From Euplotes cf. woodruffi 2 WChen-2021 (lineage: Eukaryota; Ciliophora; Spirotrichea; Euplotida; Euplotidae): 24,113 bases of DNA. Below, piece by piece: positions 8,344-18,281 of this stretch (position 1 is its first letter; each line of letters starts with the position of its first letter). The translations under genes were made by a program, and so were the position numbers. The stretch covers positions 1 to 24,113 of the forward strand of contig JAGYYN010011760.1 in assembly GCA_021441665.1 (NCBI GenBank), read 5' to 3'. The notes under the pieces were generated by a model. The model did no database searches. It saw only the letters and a program-made list of their open reading frames with translations, and was not told the DNA's origin.

Positions 8344-10293
8344 TTAAGCGTTAAATTTACTCAGAAATGACTGAGGAGAGCAATTGTTGTCTAGTCCAGA
8401 ATATTCATGATAACTGTGAATTTTTCCTTTGTGCATTTTACCTTCGCTATATCCAAAATTGCTCTTTGCAATATGTATTTTGCTTGCAGGCGGAGAAACA
8501 AGCAGTTTGTTGCAACTTTGACATTGTCAGCAAGGCGAGTATGAATCAAACTGCGAAATTACTTTGATTCCTTCATTCGCGATCATATTTGCAAGCACTT
8601 TGTCTTTCGATGCAGCAAATGTGTAAAAGTACTTAAGTAGAGATCTCTTTTCGAACTGTTCAGTGACTTCGTGACAGTATTCTAAGTTCTTATTTTTATA
8701 ATCGATAAATAAATCAGAGTTTTGATCTGGACTCACTGAAAATAAATCAAGTTTTTCAGGCTTCGGCGCTTTTGGATTGCTCTTCTGCTCCTCTTTTTGG
8801 TCCACCTCGACTTTACAATCAACAACGCCTTGATTTTTAGATAGGTTCGCGAGCTTATTTTGAGTAGGTGATTTATTTCAGTTTTTGTGATCTTCTGATT
8901 CTTTGTGCTTCTTTTGGATTTTGGCTTTCTTGCGGTTTGATGTTATTTTCTTTGATCAGCTTTGAGCAGGCTTTGACTGTAAGTGTTTTGATCTGGTCCT
9001 CATTGCAATCGGCTGTATTACTACACTTCTGTTATCTAAATTTTCATGTATAAATAACTAGTTTAGCGAGTTGTTGTATATCTTAATTACTTTGATATTC
9101 TCAGTTAATAATTACAATTTTAGTGAAATATGCAATTTTAGTTAATAATGCAGTAAAATTAAGTATTTCGTACCATCAAGATCTTCAGAGTCCTTAAGTA
9201 CTTCATTTGCGAATTGTTCAGCACTATTGAGTTCGTGCTTATCAATACTGATGCTATGCTTTGTACCTTTACTCGCAGTCTTCTGAGTCTTCTTTTTGAA
9301 GCTTGATTTCGGGCCTAATTTCGTGCCTTTTCCCATTTTCTCTTCAAATTTCTTTTCAAGTTTGTCAATTTCGAGTTCTCAATCATCACTGAGATTAAAG
9401 TCGTTCTTCAGATACTTCCTGGACTTCTTGCTGGACTTGCAGTGGTTGCCAGTGCTGAGTCGCAGAATATGGCACATTATCACTCTAAAAGATTTAGCAT
9501 TTAGCAGGTGATTTTAGTATTTTTGCAAGATAAAAATAAATATTGACTGAAAGGTACCTTTCATCAGTTTTAGTCTTCATCATCTCAGTGACTTCAGCAA
9601 GAGTATCCTTCCTCGAGTACTTCGAAGCAAGTACGACGACGTGCATTCTGTAGCAAGTACTTTTTAACTTCCCAGTGGCGACGAGGTACTTGACTCACGG
9701 ATTGATTTTCGGAAGGTCAGTCGTGAAGTTCATCTTCTTCCACTTGATCTTCTTATCGAACTTGTCGATTCTCGGAAAGCTAAAGTTGTCAACGCAGGCT
9801 TACCCAAACATGCGGAGGTGCATATTCTCAAGGAAATAGATCTCCCCGTTGAAAGGATGCGAGTATATCGACAAAGGATGAGCTTCTACATCAACACATT
9901 ACGTCATTTTATAGTGAGGATAATCGTGATTAAAGCTAAACAAGATTTACCGAATAGCTGGAAACCAAATTTTTTGCAGTACTGCTTGTAGTGCTTTAAA
10001 ATAAACTCGTATTCATAACCTCTGAGCCACCTTTCATTCCACGGAAACTTGATGATTTGGTCAAATGTCGGATGTTCAGGCAGCTTGAGACGTAAAATAT
10101 TCTGTCTTTGGTAGCTCAGCTCTATACGAGATTGGGATGCTTATAGTCTACCTGCTGTGAATGTTTTAGCTCCAAATAGCTGAACATTCTTGTCCTTGCT
10201 ATTGTCTTCGGTAATGTGATCCAACTCAGCTGGTCTCGAAGACGTGTCGTCTTTGATACAGCTGGACGAAGGGCTGTTAGAATGAATGCTCAT
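8344..10293 (-). CDS. Unrecognised 539-residue protein, six exons
   Basis: Exons on the minus strand: 10293-10152, 10121-9951, 9885-9804, 9779-9558, 9484-9174, 9035-8344; introns of 30, 65, 24, 73 and 138 nt, all GT-AG. The exon lengths sum to 1620 nt, an exact codon multiple with no frameshift needed. The N-terminal ~230 residues are a folded-looking block: FPWNERWLRGYEYEFILKHY, AHPLSIYSHPFNGEIYFLEN, VKYLVATGKLKSTCYRMHVV. The middle is Lys-rich (SKKSRKYLKN, EKKFEEKMGKGTK, KKAKIQKKHKESED). Near the C-terminus is a Cys cluster (CCQCQSCNK) that could bind zinc. I recognise no family; the basic middle suggests a nucleic-acid or nuclear role, as inference only. It ends convergently with the coiled-coil gene and starts divergently from the kinase. 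Confidence 0.75.
9036..9173 (-). other. 138-nt intron with nested direct repeats
   Basis: Longest intron of the 8344-10293 gene. On the plus strand AGTTAATAAT occurs at 9103-9112 and 9140-9149, and CAATTTTAGT at 9115-9124 and 9133-9142. It also holds TGAAATATGCAA (9124-9135), whose complement occurs in the other repeat-bearing intron at 6585-6596. Confidence 0.55.
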
Positions 10294-10488
10294 TTTCTTA
10301 GTGACAACTTATTATTTACGATCAATTTTAAAGTAAAAATCTGCGATTACAGAATAAAACATCAAAAGTCTCCTTAGCTTCAAGCTATTTTAAATGTCAA
10401 TATCACAAGTGTTAAATCATATGATTTAATAATACTTCACTTCGATGGGTTATTAAAGTTAATTAAAATTATAACTTGGAAAAATAAT

Positions 10489-12153
10489 ATGGGAAATTGT
10501 ACTTTCGCGAAACAAGATGAGGCTGAGAGCATCACAGGTAAAATCCTTTACCATTATTACAATAGCTTGTTGTTCTTAATCGATATCACGTAGAGGTTAT
10601 TAATAAAAAACTGCGAGTTCGAACCTGTGCTCCGAAATTTTTCACTATGAATATTTGATAAATATAGCTGTCACCAAAAATGACTTTTTATACTACTACG
10701 CCATCGGCAAAGGCGGCTTTGGAAAGGTCTGGAAAGTCGAGCAAAAGAAGACCAAAAAGACATTTGCAATGAAGGAAATGTCAAAGGCTAGAGTTCTATC
10801 GAAAAGATCGGTCAAGTCGGTCATGAATGAAAGAATTATTCTTGCTGATTTGCAAAATCCGTAAGTGATAAGACATCATTGGCATTAGATTTATCGTAAA
10901 TATGATATATGCATTTCAAGATCGAGAGAACTTGTATTTAGTCATGGATTTGCTTTCTGGTGGTGACCTCAGATTCCATATTTGAAACCATCGAAAATTT
11001 ACTGAAGACCAGACTGTAAGTGAGCAATTAATATTAATTAGAGATTCTTCGTTGCGTGAATTGTGAGTGCTCTCGAGTACATCCACCTCAAAGGCATCAT
11101 TCACAGAGACATCAAGCCTGAGAACATCGTCCTCGATGATAGTGGTAATCTCAATATTGCCTTCTGCATAAATCCTTATTTTCATAGGATATGTCAGAGT
11201 TACTGATTTTGGAATTGCAAGGTTTTTAAAGCGAGATAACTTCGAAGACACCAGCGGAACCCCAGGCTATATGGGTAACTTCTTGTAATTGTAATCAATC
11301 TACTTTAGCTCCTGAAGTAATGTGCAGGCAAAATCATAGCATTGGAGTCGATTACTTCGCAGTCGGAGTAATCGCCTACGAGTGAATGTTCGGTAAAAGA
11401 CCTTACGTCGGGCAGACTCGTAAAGAAATCAGAGACCACATACTTTCAAAGTAATCCAAATTTCGTTGTTCTCTAATCACTTTGCCTTTAGACAAGTCTC
11501 GATCAAGAGAAATGATATCCCTCACGGATGGAGTTTAGAAGCTGCAGATTTTATTAACAAGGTAAAGATTTTGATTCACCAAAGTAAAGATGATTCTGCG
11601 AAAACCGAGCAAAAGACTCGGCTACAACGGCCCATCAGAAGTGAAAGGTATCAATTTTTGATACAACTACGCTGTATTAAAATAACCATCTCTTCAGATT
11701 TTATTTTCCTTAGTTATCATGATAACTGTGTTTAGACCATCCTTGGCTATCGAGTTTCCCGTGGGAGGATTTATATAGTAAAAAGCTAAAATCCTATTTT
11801 CTTCCTCCAGTAAGCAATAAATCTGTTTTATTTTGATAATTAAATAGAATAAAGACGATAACTACGATGTAAAATAACATCAATGAGGAGTGGAAAGACC
11901 AGGATAGCGACAAGATGAAGGAGAATGCTCTTCTACTTCGTCGAAACTCAGTTCAAAACTTGTTTAGCGGATATTCATGTAATTATTAAATGATTAATTT
12001 GATAGCACAATTGCCGCAATCACAAGTCGCAAATTCAATCATATCTCCCCAGTTAATAATACAAGAAATAAAACAAGCCGTAAGATGATTTTTTTAAGCA
12101 AACTGAGTCATATGTAATTCTTTATATTATAGCAGGAGCTAAAAAACAGCTAA
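10489..12153 (+). CDS. Ser/Thr protein kinase, STK32/AGC-like, ciliate type, N-myristoylated
   Basis: 375 residues in 12 exons (introns 10538-10667, 10861-10888, 11016-11041, 11145-11187, 11275-11308, 11451-11491, 11562-11589, 11648-11735, 11810-11847, 11979-12005, 12080-12132). It starts MGNC, a myristoylation/palmitoylation signal, so it probably acts at membranes. Kinase motifs in order: glycine loop [11 protein letters not shown], Lys in [14 protein letters not shown] catalytic loop, TDFGIA, and GTPGYM/APEVM across an intron; then [18 protein letters not shown], a block I recall from ciliate kinases related to STK32. Cys in HIC, FVAC and YEC is TGA (10983, 11057, 11393). After [14 protein letters not shown] the frame crosses AAA-TAA (11872-11877) by +1 into [18 protein letters not shown] and [16 protein letters not shown], the conserved tail. 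The last two introns are less sure; without them it ends at TAA 11987-11989. Confidence 0.92.
10538..10667 (+). other. 130-nt kinase intron containing a shorter complete intron
   Basis: The splice to 10668 is fixed by the reading frame into the glycine loop. The first 28 nt of the intron already form a GT-AG unit ending TAG at 10565. The remaining 102 nt lie between TA dinucleotides (TAG at 10563-10565 and at 10665-10667), so removing a TA-to-TA block leaves a 28-nt intron. Confidence 0.45.
11872..11877 (+). other. +1 frameshift site AAA-TAA in conserved kinase tail
   Basis: The frame before reads NKDDNYDVK; the +1 frame reads [15 protein letters not shown] and then RRNSVQNLF, the C-terminal block I recall from ciliate kinases of this group. 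One of the best-supported shifts in the window, because family conservation flanks both sides. Confidence 0.9.
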
Positions 12154-12430
12154 AAGTTTTGGATATTTTTGAAATAACAACGAAAGAGATTATCGGTAAA
12201 TAAATTTTTATTTAATAATCAATAATTTTCAATTCTTCATTATCTGCATGAGAAAGTCAATGTCTTTGCTTATTCGTATTTTATGCTCAGGTTTTATTAC
12301 TTAATTAGATAAGATAAAATTTATAAAGTTGGAGAATTAATTAGAGCATAATTACTGTAAATAAAATATAATCTCATAATCTGTTTTATATATCTTTAAA
12401 TAATGAATCTATATCAAATTTAGCATCAAA
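12154..12430. other. Intergenic spacer between kinase and CoA-transferase
   Basis: AT-rich, no supported coding frame. TTTTCAATT (12226-12234) is the complement of AATTGAAAA and fits the published Euplotes crassus breakage consensus well, in a place where two MAC gene units could be separated. Confidence 0.4.
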
Positions 12431-13682
12431 ATGTCATTTCTTAAAGGATACCGAGTCATCGACTGCTCAAGAATCTTCGCAGCACCAGCCTGAGGCATGA
12501 TGCTTGCTGACCTCGGTGCCGAAGTCATCAAGGTAGAAAGCCCCCGCGGAGGAGACGAGACTAGAAAGTGGGGACCTCCTTACGCAAAAGAAGGAAAAGA
12601 TGCTTGCTACTTCTTATCGATGAATAGAAATACACTTACTTTTAGTATCTAAATCCCCACCAAAATCAGCTGTAAATAAATCAATTACTCTTGACTTCAA
12701 AAAGGAAGAGTCGAGGGAGATTATGAGTGACCTCGTGAAGAAATCCGACATCTTTCTGCATAATTTTATTGACTATAAAACCCCGGCTTATTCTATCGAC
12801 TATGAGCGACTATCGAAGATCAACCCGAGCTTGGTCTATGCATCAGTCTCAGGATTTGGAGACAAGGGGCCATTGGCACGAAAAGGAGCTTTAGACTTCA
12901 CAATCCAGGCAATGTCAGGAATCATGTCGATCACTGGTGAAAAAGGAGGATCTCCGTATAAGGTGGGGTTCGCTGTTACAGATATTCTTACTGGACAAAT
13001 GCTTTGCAACTCGATCCTCGCAGCAATAGTTGCTCGAGAGAAAGATCCTTTGAAGAAAGGAATGAAACTGGATGCGAGCTTGCTCAGATCTTCGATATTT
13101 AGTATGTGATACGTACCTTTTTCTTCACTGAACTCAGACTTTAACTATACGAGGATTGGCAACAACCATCCGAATATATGTCCGTACGGAAGCTATAAAA
13201 CTAAGGACCAAGTGTATCTTATCATCGGGGCAGCTACTGAACAGCTATTTATCAAGCTGTGCAAAGTTGTTGGAATCACTGATGACGAGTACTCGAACTG
13301 GAACAGCAATAAAAAGAGGGTCGAAAGCTCAGACGAGTTTAATAGCTTCTTACAATCAAAAATTGAGAAGTTCGACAAGGCTGAGCTCATCCCATTGCTT
13401 GATAAAAATGATATTCCTTATAGTGAAATCAACAATTTAAGATCTGTGTTCGAAGATGAAAAAGTTAAGGGCATGGAGATGACAACCAAGATCCATAGTG
13501 AAAAATACGGTCAGGATCTTGAATACGTCAAGTTCCCAGTGAGCCTAAGTGGCACTGACCATCACTTTGCAGATGTAAAAGAGCCTCCGTCTCTTGGGCA
13601 GCATACTGACGAAGTGCTTTCAAACTTACTGGGATATTCAGAAGACAAGATTAGTAAATTACGTGAGAAGCAAGTAATTTAA
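12431..13682 (+). CDS. Family III (CaiB/BaiF) CoA-transferase, SUGCT-like
   Basis: 408 residues. It transfers CoA between acyl-CoA and a free dicarboxylic or carboxylic acid; the closest pattern I know is succinyl-CoA:glutarate CoA-transferase, probably mitochondrial or peroxisomal, though no clear targeting peptide is visible. Family motifs: GYRVIDCSRIFAAPACG with LADLGAEVIKVE (the Cys is TGA at 12491), GGDETRKWGPPYA, NPSLVYASVSGFGDKGP, DFTIQAMSGIMSITG, and LDASLLRS with the expected catalytic Asp (residue 206). A second Cys is TGA at 13107. One interruption lies after MNRN: a 25-nt GT-AG intron (12645-12669) restores the frame and ends in KSITLDFKK, the expected motif. Alternatively a TA-bounded 46-nt segment could be removed. 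No frameshift is needed. It ends 65 nt from the convergent deubiquitinase gene. Confidence 0.93.
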
Positions 13683-13747
13683 TGAATCAAAATATTCAAT
13701 ATAATATTGAGATAAGTTAGAATTAAATATATATTTTTATATTATTT

Positions 13748-16106
13748 TTATTTCTTTTGGGTTCAATCAATAACTGGTCTAATTCGATTCTCGAATAACT
13801 CAAGAAACTCATCGATTTTTTCTTGATTGTCAATTTCATAAAAGCCATCTGGAGTCATCCTTCGTTCAATAATATTGCTTTTCCTTTCGATTGACTCTTT
13901 GCTGAAGTTATTTGCCTGGCTGAGCAAGGACACAGTTTTAAAAAGACTATTAGTTTTTTGGTATTTATTTTTCAAACTCGGTCTTGTACTCTTTATCACA
14001 GACGATTTTGGATTGGACTCGAGCAAGCGGCGAAAACGATTTGATATTCAGTAAGTTTTCATCGAGTATATCCCTGATGTTTTTGACTAACTTCTCGCAT
14101 TTAGTTAAGCTGTGGCACCTATATAATATAAATAAAAGTAATCTTACCATTCTTCACTCATATTGACTCTGTCTTCTTTGCTGAAGGAAGAAGAGACAAG
14201 CTTGACAACTTCTTTAATGAAGCTGTGGGTCAGCGTCCTCTCAGGAATTTGGTTGACTTTTAGTTCATATGGAGTCTGCCCGATCGTGTGAAAGCATTTT
14301 AGTAAACTCCGACAACTCATCTTTGATATCCTATTTCGTATACGGTCCGATGATTAGTCCTACGTAAGGCTGGTTGTCCTTATTTCACTGCGACTGATAG
14401 CTGCAGTGGTTTGCTACGTCTAACTGTGAAGGATGAACCTCAAAGAACGGGTGTGAGTGGTACCATGCAAGCAACTTCTCACCGTTATCTTCAGAGTTCT
14501 TCCTCGCTGTATCTGCTGACTCAGGATCGACTTCAACGTTCCTCGTTCGGTCAATTTTACCACGTTCTTCATCAGAAAGCACGATCGGTTCTCAAGGATA
14601 TCAGTGGTGGAGGAAAATTAGCTGTTTTGTCTGCACAGAGTAGTTTTTAACGAAGTCTCAGTTGATGTAAAATCCACCTAAATAGCCAATAATTTCATTA
14701 CTGTGCAAATGCGAATGAATCGTCATGAGCAGCAAGCTTTCTAAAGAAAGATTTACTTCGATAGGCTGTTCGACTTCGTCATTGTACTTCGTTGGCCTCA
14801 TCAGTGTATGATCGTTGAGATTTAAATACTGGTCGTAGCCCTGTGCGATTCCGTTCATTGTCTTCCCTCCGTCGTAAAATATTAAATAATCGGGCTTTTT
14901 AGTCGTTCGCTTCGGCCTATTTGAAGAACTTGCCGCAAGAGATTTTAAATACGGTGAAGGGGTCTCTGAAGCTCGACTGCGCTTAATACTCCTCAGTTCT
15001 CTTTCACTTTTGAACCTGATATCTTTTTTTACCTCGACTTGCTTCTTTTTTTGAAATGCGTAGAATGAAGAGTCTCTGTACTCGCTCGAGTCGGTGTCTT
15101 TCTTTCGGTTTTGAGAGTGTCTTAAATTCGATGTTTTAGTGCCTATTTTATGCACTTTTTGCACATCTTGTTGATTTTGCTTCTGTGCCTCCGTTGTGGT
15201 CTTTTTTTCTTCAAGCGAGCCGTGATCATTACTCGAGTATCTAATTTTAGGTAAGACCTTCTTGCTTGATAATTGCTCATTTTTATTAATTCTGTTGTTT
15301 GTATTTAAAGCCTGATTGGCATCCGGGGTTTCTTTATCTGAAAACTCGTGGATGTTGAGCTTGTCATCTGCCTTTTTAAATCGTTTCTTCAAGTGTATCT
15401 TTTCAGCTCTCTGTCAGTTGCTGACGATATTGTTCTTTTTGAAGTTAGACAGCGCTTCGCTCCGAGTCGACTTCAACAATTGGTTTTTATTATGGAAAGG
15501 CTCAATTTCTCTCCATTTCGAAATCTCTTTTATATTTCGTTGTTTTTGGTGACAGGTCTTTCAGTACAGAATTTATCGATGACTGGAAGCGACTTTTTTA
15601 TCGGTTCGTTTCAGACAGACTTGACTCAAAAGTCTTCAGTCGTACTGACCTTTTGACTATTCTGATGGAGAGGGTTTAATTCTATAATTTTCTTACTTTG
15701 ACTCACGCTCAAGTGTTCTTTTATCTTTGTTTTTGAGTTTTTCTTTTTCTTCTTTTTATGTTTTTTAGTTCTTCGCTTTATCATTGAGCTTGTTGCATCC
15801 TTTTTCTTTAATTCGTAATACTTTAGTTTCTTTTTGTGATGTCGGATCAGCCTGGGTTTTTGATTGAGTATTTGCAGGATCATTAAGATCTAATACAGAG
15901 TTAGATCCATTACTGATCTCGAGCACAGTTGAGGAAACCGTCTGTTTTTCTTGTCCTTCAAGCTCTAATTCACTATTCACCCCCTTGACGTGCTGGTCGT
16001 CAATGGTAATTTTAGAATCGTCGCTTAAATTGTGAATGCTTTTGTTCTTGCGAGCAGAACTGGCTTCCTCATCGATCTCTGGATACATGCAAGTTTGGAC
16101 TGACAT
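13748..16106 (-). CDS. JAMM/MPN metalloprotease, MYSM1/MPND-type deubiquitinase
   Basis: Predicted 774 residues with one 29-nt intron (14119-14147). The C-terminal half holds a complete MPN+ domain: VNLSLESLLLMTIHSHLHSN with EIIGYLGG (catalytic Glu), YPCEP, then WYHSHPFFEVHPSQLD, which keeps the JAMM zinc ligands H-x-H-x7-S-x2-D (about 14459-14418), and PYVGLIIGPY. This arrangement is that of MYSM1/MPND, zinc isopeptidases that act on ubiquitinated histone H2A or modified chromatin; nuclear function is inferred. The ~420-residue N-terminal part is low-complexity and basic (KKHKKKKKKNSKTK, SNRPKRTTKKP), with no SANT or SWIRM domain that I can see. Continuity needs four shifts: AAC-TAA 15765-15770 (+1), ATA-TAA 15530-15535 (+2), AAA-TAG 14331-14336 (+1) and AAA-TAA 13965-13970 (+1). 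Start is the first in-frame ATG (16106); the final stop is AAA-TAA at 13748. Confidence 0.88.
13965..13970 (-). other. +1 frameshift site AAA-TAA
   Basis: EYKTEFEK continues as KYQKTNSLFKTVSLL in +1, adding about 72 C-terminal residues. Confidence 0.75.
14331..14336 (-). other. +1 frameshift site AAA-TAG after the MPN core
   Basis: The MPN strand VGLIIGPYTK runs into TAG; +1 continues RISKMSCRSLL and GQTPYELKVNQIP, the expected end of the MPN fold. Confidence 0.8.
15530..15535 (-). other. Candidate +2 (or -1) frameshift site ATA-TAA
   Basis: The frame before ends PVTKNNEI; skipping two bases gives KEISKWREIEPFHNKN, leading without a break into the MPN domain. A 26-nt intron with a poor donor (GTCATC) could also restore the frame. 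Confidence 0.55.
15765..15770 (-). other. +1 frameshift site AAC-TAA
   Basis: KLNDKAKN continues as KKHKKKKKKNSKTK in +1; both sides have strong coding composition and no intron signal fits. Confidence 0.65.
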
Positions 16107-16709
16107 TCGATTCAAAATTTAGTGAAATCGACGGATTGCTGATTTACAGTAAATTGCAAATAGTTAGAGACTTTTGGAATATTCTGTCGATTCCTGCATA
16201 AATTACATATTTTAGTCGACTGATATATGAACCAGCTACAAAAGGTGCTGTTCATAATTTAATTAGAATTTTATCAAAATTGATTTATTTATATATCAAA
16301 ATAATTTTTTATTAATTTAAACTGATATTATTGTTTTCAAGTAGAAATAATTAAATCAATCTGATAATATATTAAGTATTCTGTGAATAATTAATACTAA
16401 ATATAAATATAATTTTGATGATGATAATATCTAAAAGTCCAATTTTAGGTCAACATAATAACGGTCGTTGTTTTTTGTTGAATTTATAAATCAACGTGTA
16501 ACTTAATAAGTATTCTAAACTCTGTGCTGTCTTTATATATAATTTGTTTGTAGACTAAAGCAAAAATAAATAATATTTAAATATACAACAACATTATTTA
16601 ATATGGACAGTATTAACTGTCCTTTGAGTCACTATTAAAATTAAATATTGACGTTGTCGCATAATAGTCTTTATCTGCTGATTGGATTTAATCTATTAAT
16701 AATTAGAAG
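16107..16709. other. 603-nt AT-rich divergent intergenic region
   Basis: It lies between the starts of the deubiquitinase (minus) and the phosphotransferase (plus), so it must hold two promoters. No open frame, repeat or RNA gene is recognisable; composition is very AT-rich with many TTTAT/AATTA runs. Confidence 0.6.
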
Positions 16710-17942
16710 ATGGAGAGAAGCTCAACTGAGATACAGAACCAGGCTCAGTCAAAGGAGGAGAGGTGTGCTAAAGGTTGGATTCCTCAAGAATATTTAGAAT
16801 CTTTCTCCAATTACAAATATAAAAGCCCTCATAAGACTTACTGCGAAGGTGTCGTCATGGAGGTGTTCTGGGAATGGTGCATTAATTATGTTCCAACTTT
16901 CATCGCTCCTAACTTGATCACCTTCTCAGGTCTTTTGGTTGTTATCGCTGGTGTCATCCCGATGATTATGGAAGACTCAACTATGACAAAGCAGCTTTCA
17001 ACTTGGATCTACATCTATCTCGCAGTTGCTATCTGGATATACCAACTTTTTGATAATTTAGACGGCAAACAGGCAAGAAAAACAGGGACTAGCTCTGTTC
17101 TTGGAGAACTATTCGACCACGGATGAGACGCAGTCACTTGCTGCTTATTAGCTCTTATATACTGCTATTTTCTATCATATGGATCTTCATTTGGAACCTG
17201 AGTTGCCGTTATCTTTCAAATGGGCATATTTACTCTGTTTACATTCGAGAAAAGATTTACTTATGAGCTCAGAACTGGAATTGGAGAGATGGGAACTGTT
17301 GAGGCTCATTATATGTACATGATTGTCCTGATTCTTCGAGCAATAATCGGACCAAAACTTGCAACCGCTGATATTGGATTCCTTACCAGTATATTAAGAT
17401 TTGAATTTAATTTCCAAAATATAATGATCATATTGGGAATCTTTTCGATACTTAATGGAATAGCGGTGACTTTCTATACTGCTTATAAAGCGATTGGGGA
17501 TAGCAACGACAAAAAGTATTTTTATAGGTACACAGCATACATCATATTGAATTTTGTAATTACAATCTTTATCATTCCTTCTCTCAGAACATTTAGTTAT
17601 CACCCGATTCTTTGCGTCACTGTAATATTCTGCGCATTTATTCAGATCTGCTGGAAGTTCATAATCACGAGCATCTTGAAGTTCCACTTCAACATATACA
17701 CATGGGACCAGTTGTTGCCTTTAGGGTTCATCCTGTGCTTCATTGCAGAGAGATATTTATCAGAAAATGATAACTTGACGACAGCGATTTCAACATTGTT
17801 TGTTGAAATAATGTTTACACTATCCACGATACACTTACTGATATTTGCATACGGCACAGTGTACCAAATTGCAGACCACTTGAAGATCTACGTGTTGACA
17901 ATTAAGCCGAACTACAACAAGGTCACACTTCAAAGAGTGTAA
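16710..17942 (+). CDS. CDP-alcohol phosphotransferase (choline/ethanolamine phosphotransferase)
   Basis: 410 residues, intronless, no frameshift. It catalyses the last step of the Kennedy pathway, moving phosphocholine or phosphoethanolamine from the CDP form to diacylglycerol in the ER membrane. The diagnostic motif DG-x2-AR-x8-G-x3-D-x3-D is complete at residues 118-140 (DGKQARK...LGELFDHGCD), with the Cys before the last Asp encoded by TGA (17124); another TGA-Cys follows at residue 164. Typical CEPT/EPT1 features: N-terminal APNLITFSG at the start of the first membrane helix, IYQLFDNLDG, then a GIGEMG-type loop and about eight more hydrophobic segments. The length is normal for the family. 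Choline versus ethanolamine preference cannot be read from the sequence. Upstream is a divergent promoter shared in space with the deubiquitinase gene. Confidence 0.96.
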
Positions 17943-18281
17943 TAGTTAAAGTCAATAAATCTTTGCTTGATGTATTTTTATTCATTTACTACTGTCGCTT
18001 TAAACTTTGTATAATTTCCTCGATATATAAATTAGTCGCGAGATCAATAGATTATTCAAACACAGGTAGTTAGCAGTATTTCACCTTTACTGTATTACAT
18101 ATTTTACTCAACCACAGGCGGAGTTCTTGCGTTCTTTTCAAAAAACCTAAACAACTAGAGAAGATTTAAATTAATATAACCAACAATTAAATGTTTCAAC
18201 GAGTCCGCGCTAATTGAATCTGAGCAGTATCGATATATTTGAGTGATAAAGATACATTAGTAAAATAAAGATCAGGCAGCC
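17943..18281. other. Convergent intergenic spacer
   Basis: It lies between the 3' ends of the phosphotransferase and the 18282 gene. No coding frame is supported. It contains AATTGAAT (18212-18219), which fits the ATTGAA core of the Euplotes crassus chromosome-breakage consensus, but this core is common in AT-rich DNA. Confidence 0.5.

Noticed and set aside
10606-10650. GTTCGAACC followed by a T-run resembled a tRNA T-arm and terminator.
   Set aside because: No matching 5' acceptor strand, D-arm or anticodon stem could be found upstream; the sequence lies in a kinase intron.
14411-15656. Plus-strand ORFs with Ser/Phe/Leu-rich products.
   Set aside because: They are antisense shadows of the deubiquitinase gene, which carries the complete JAMM motif on the other strand.
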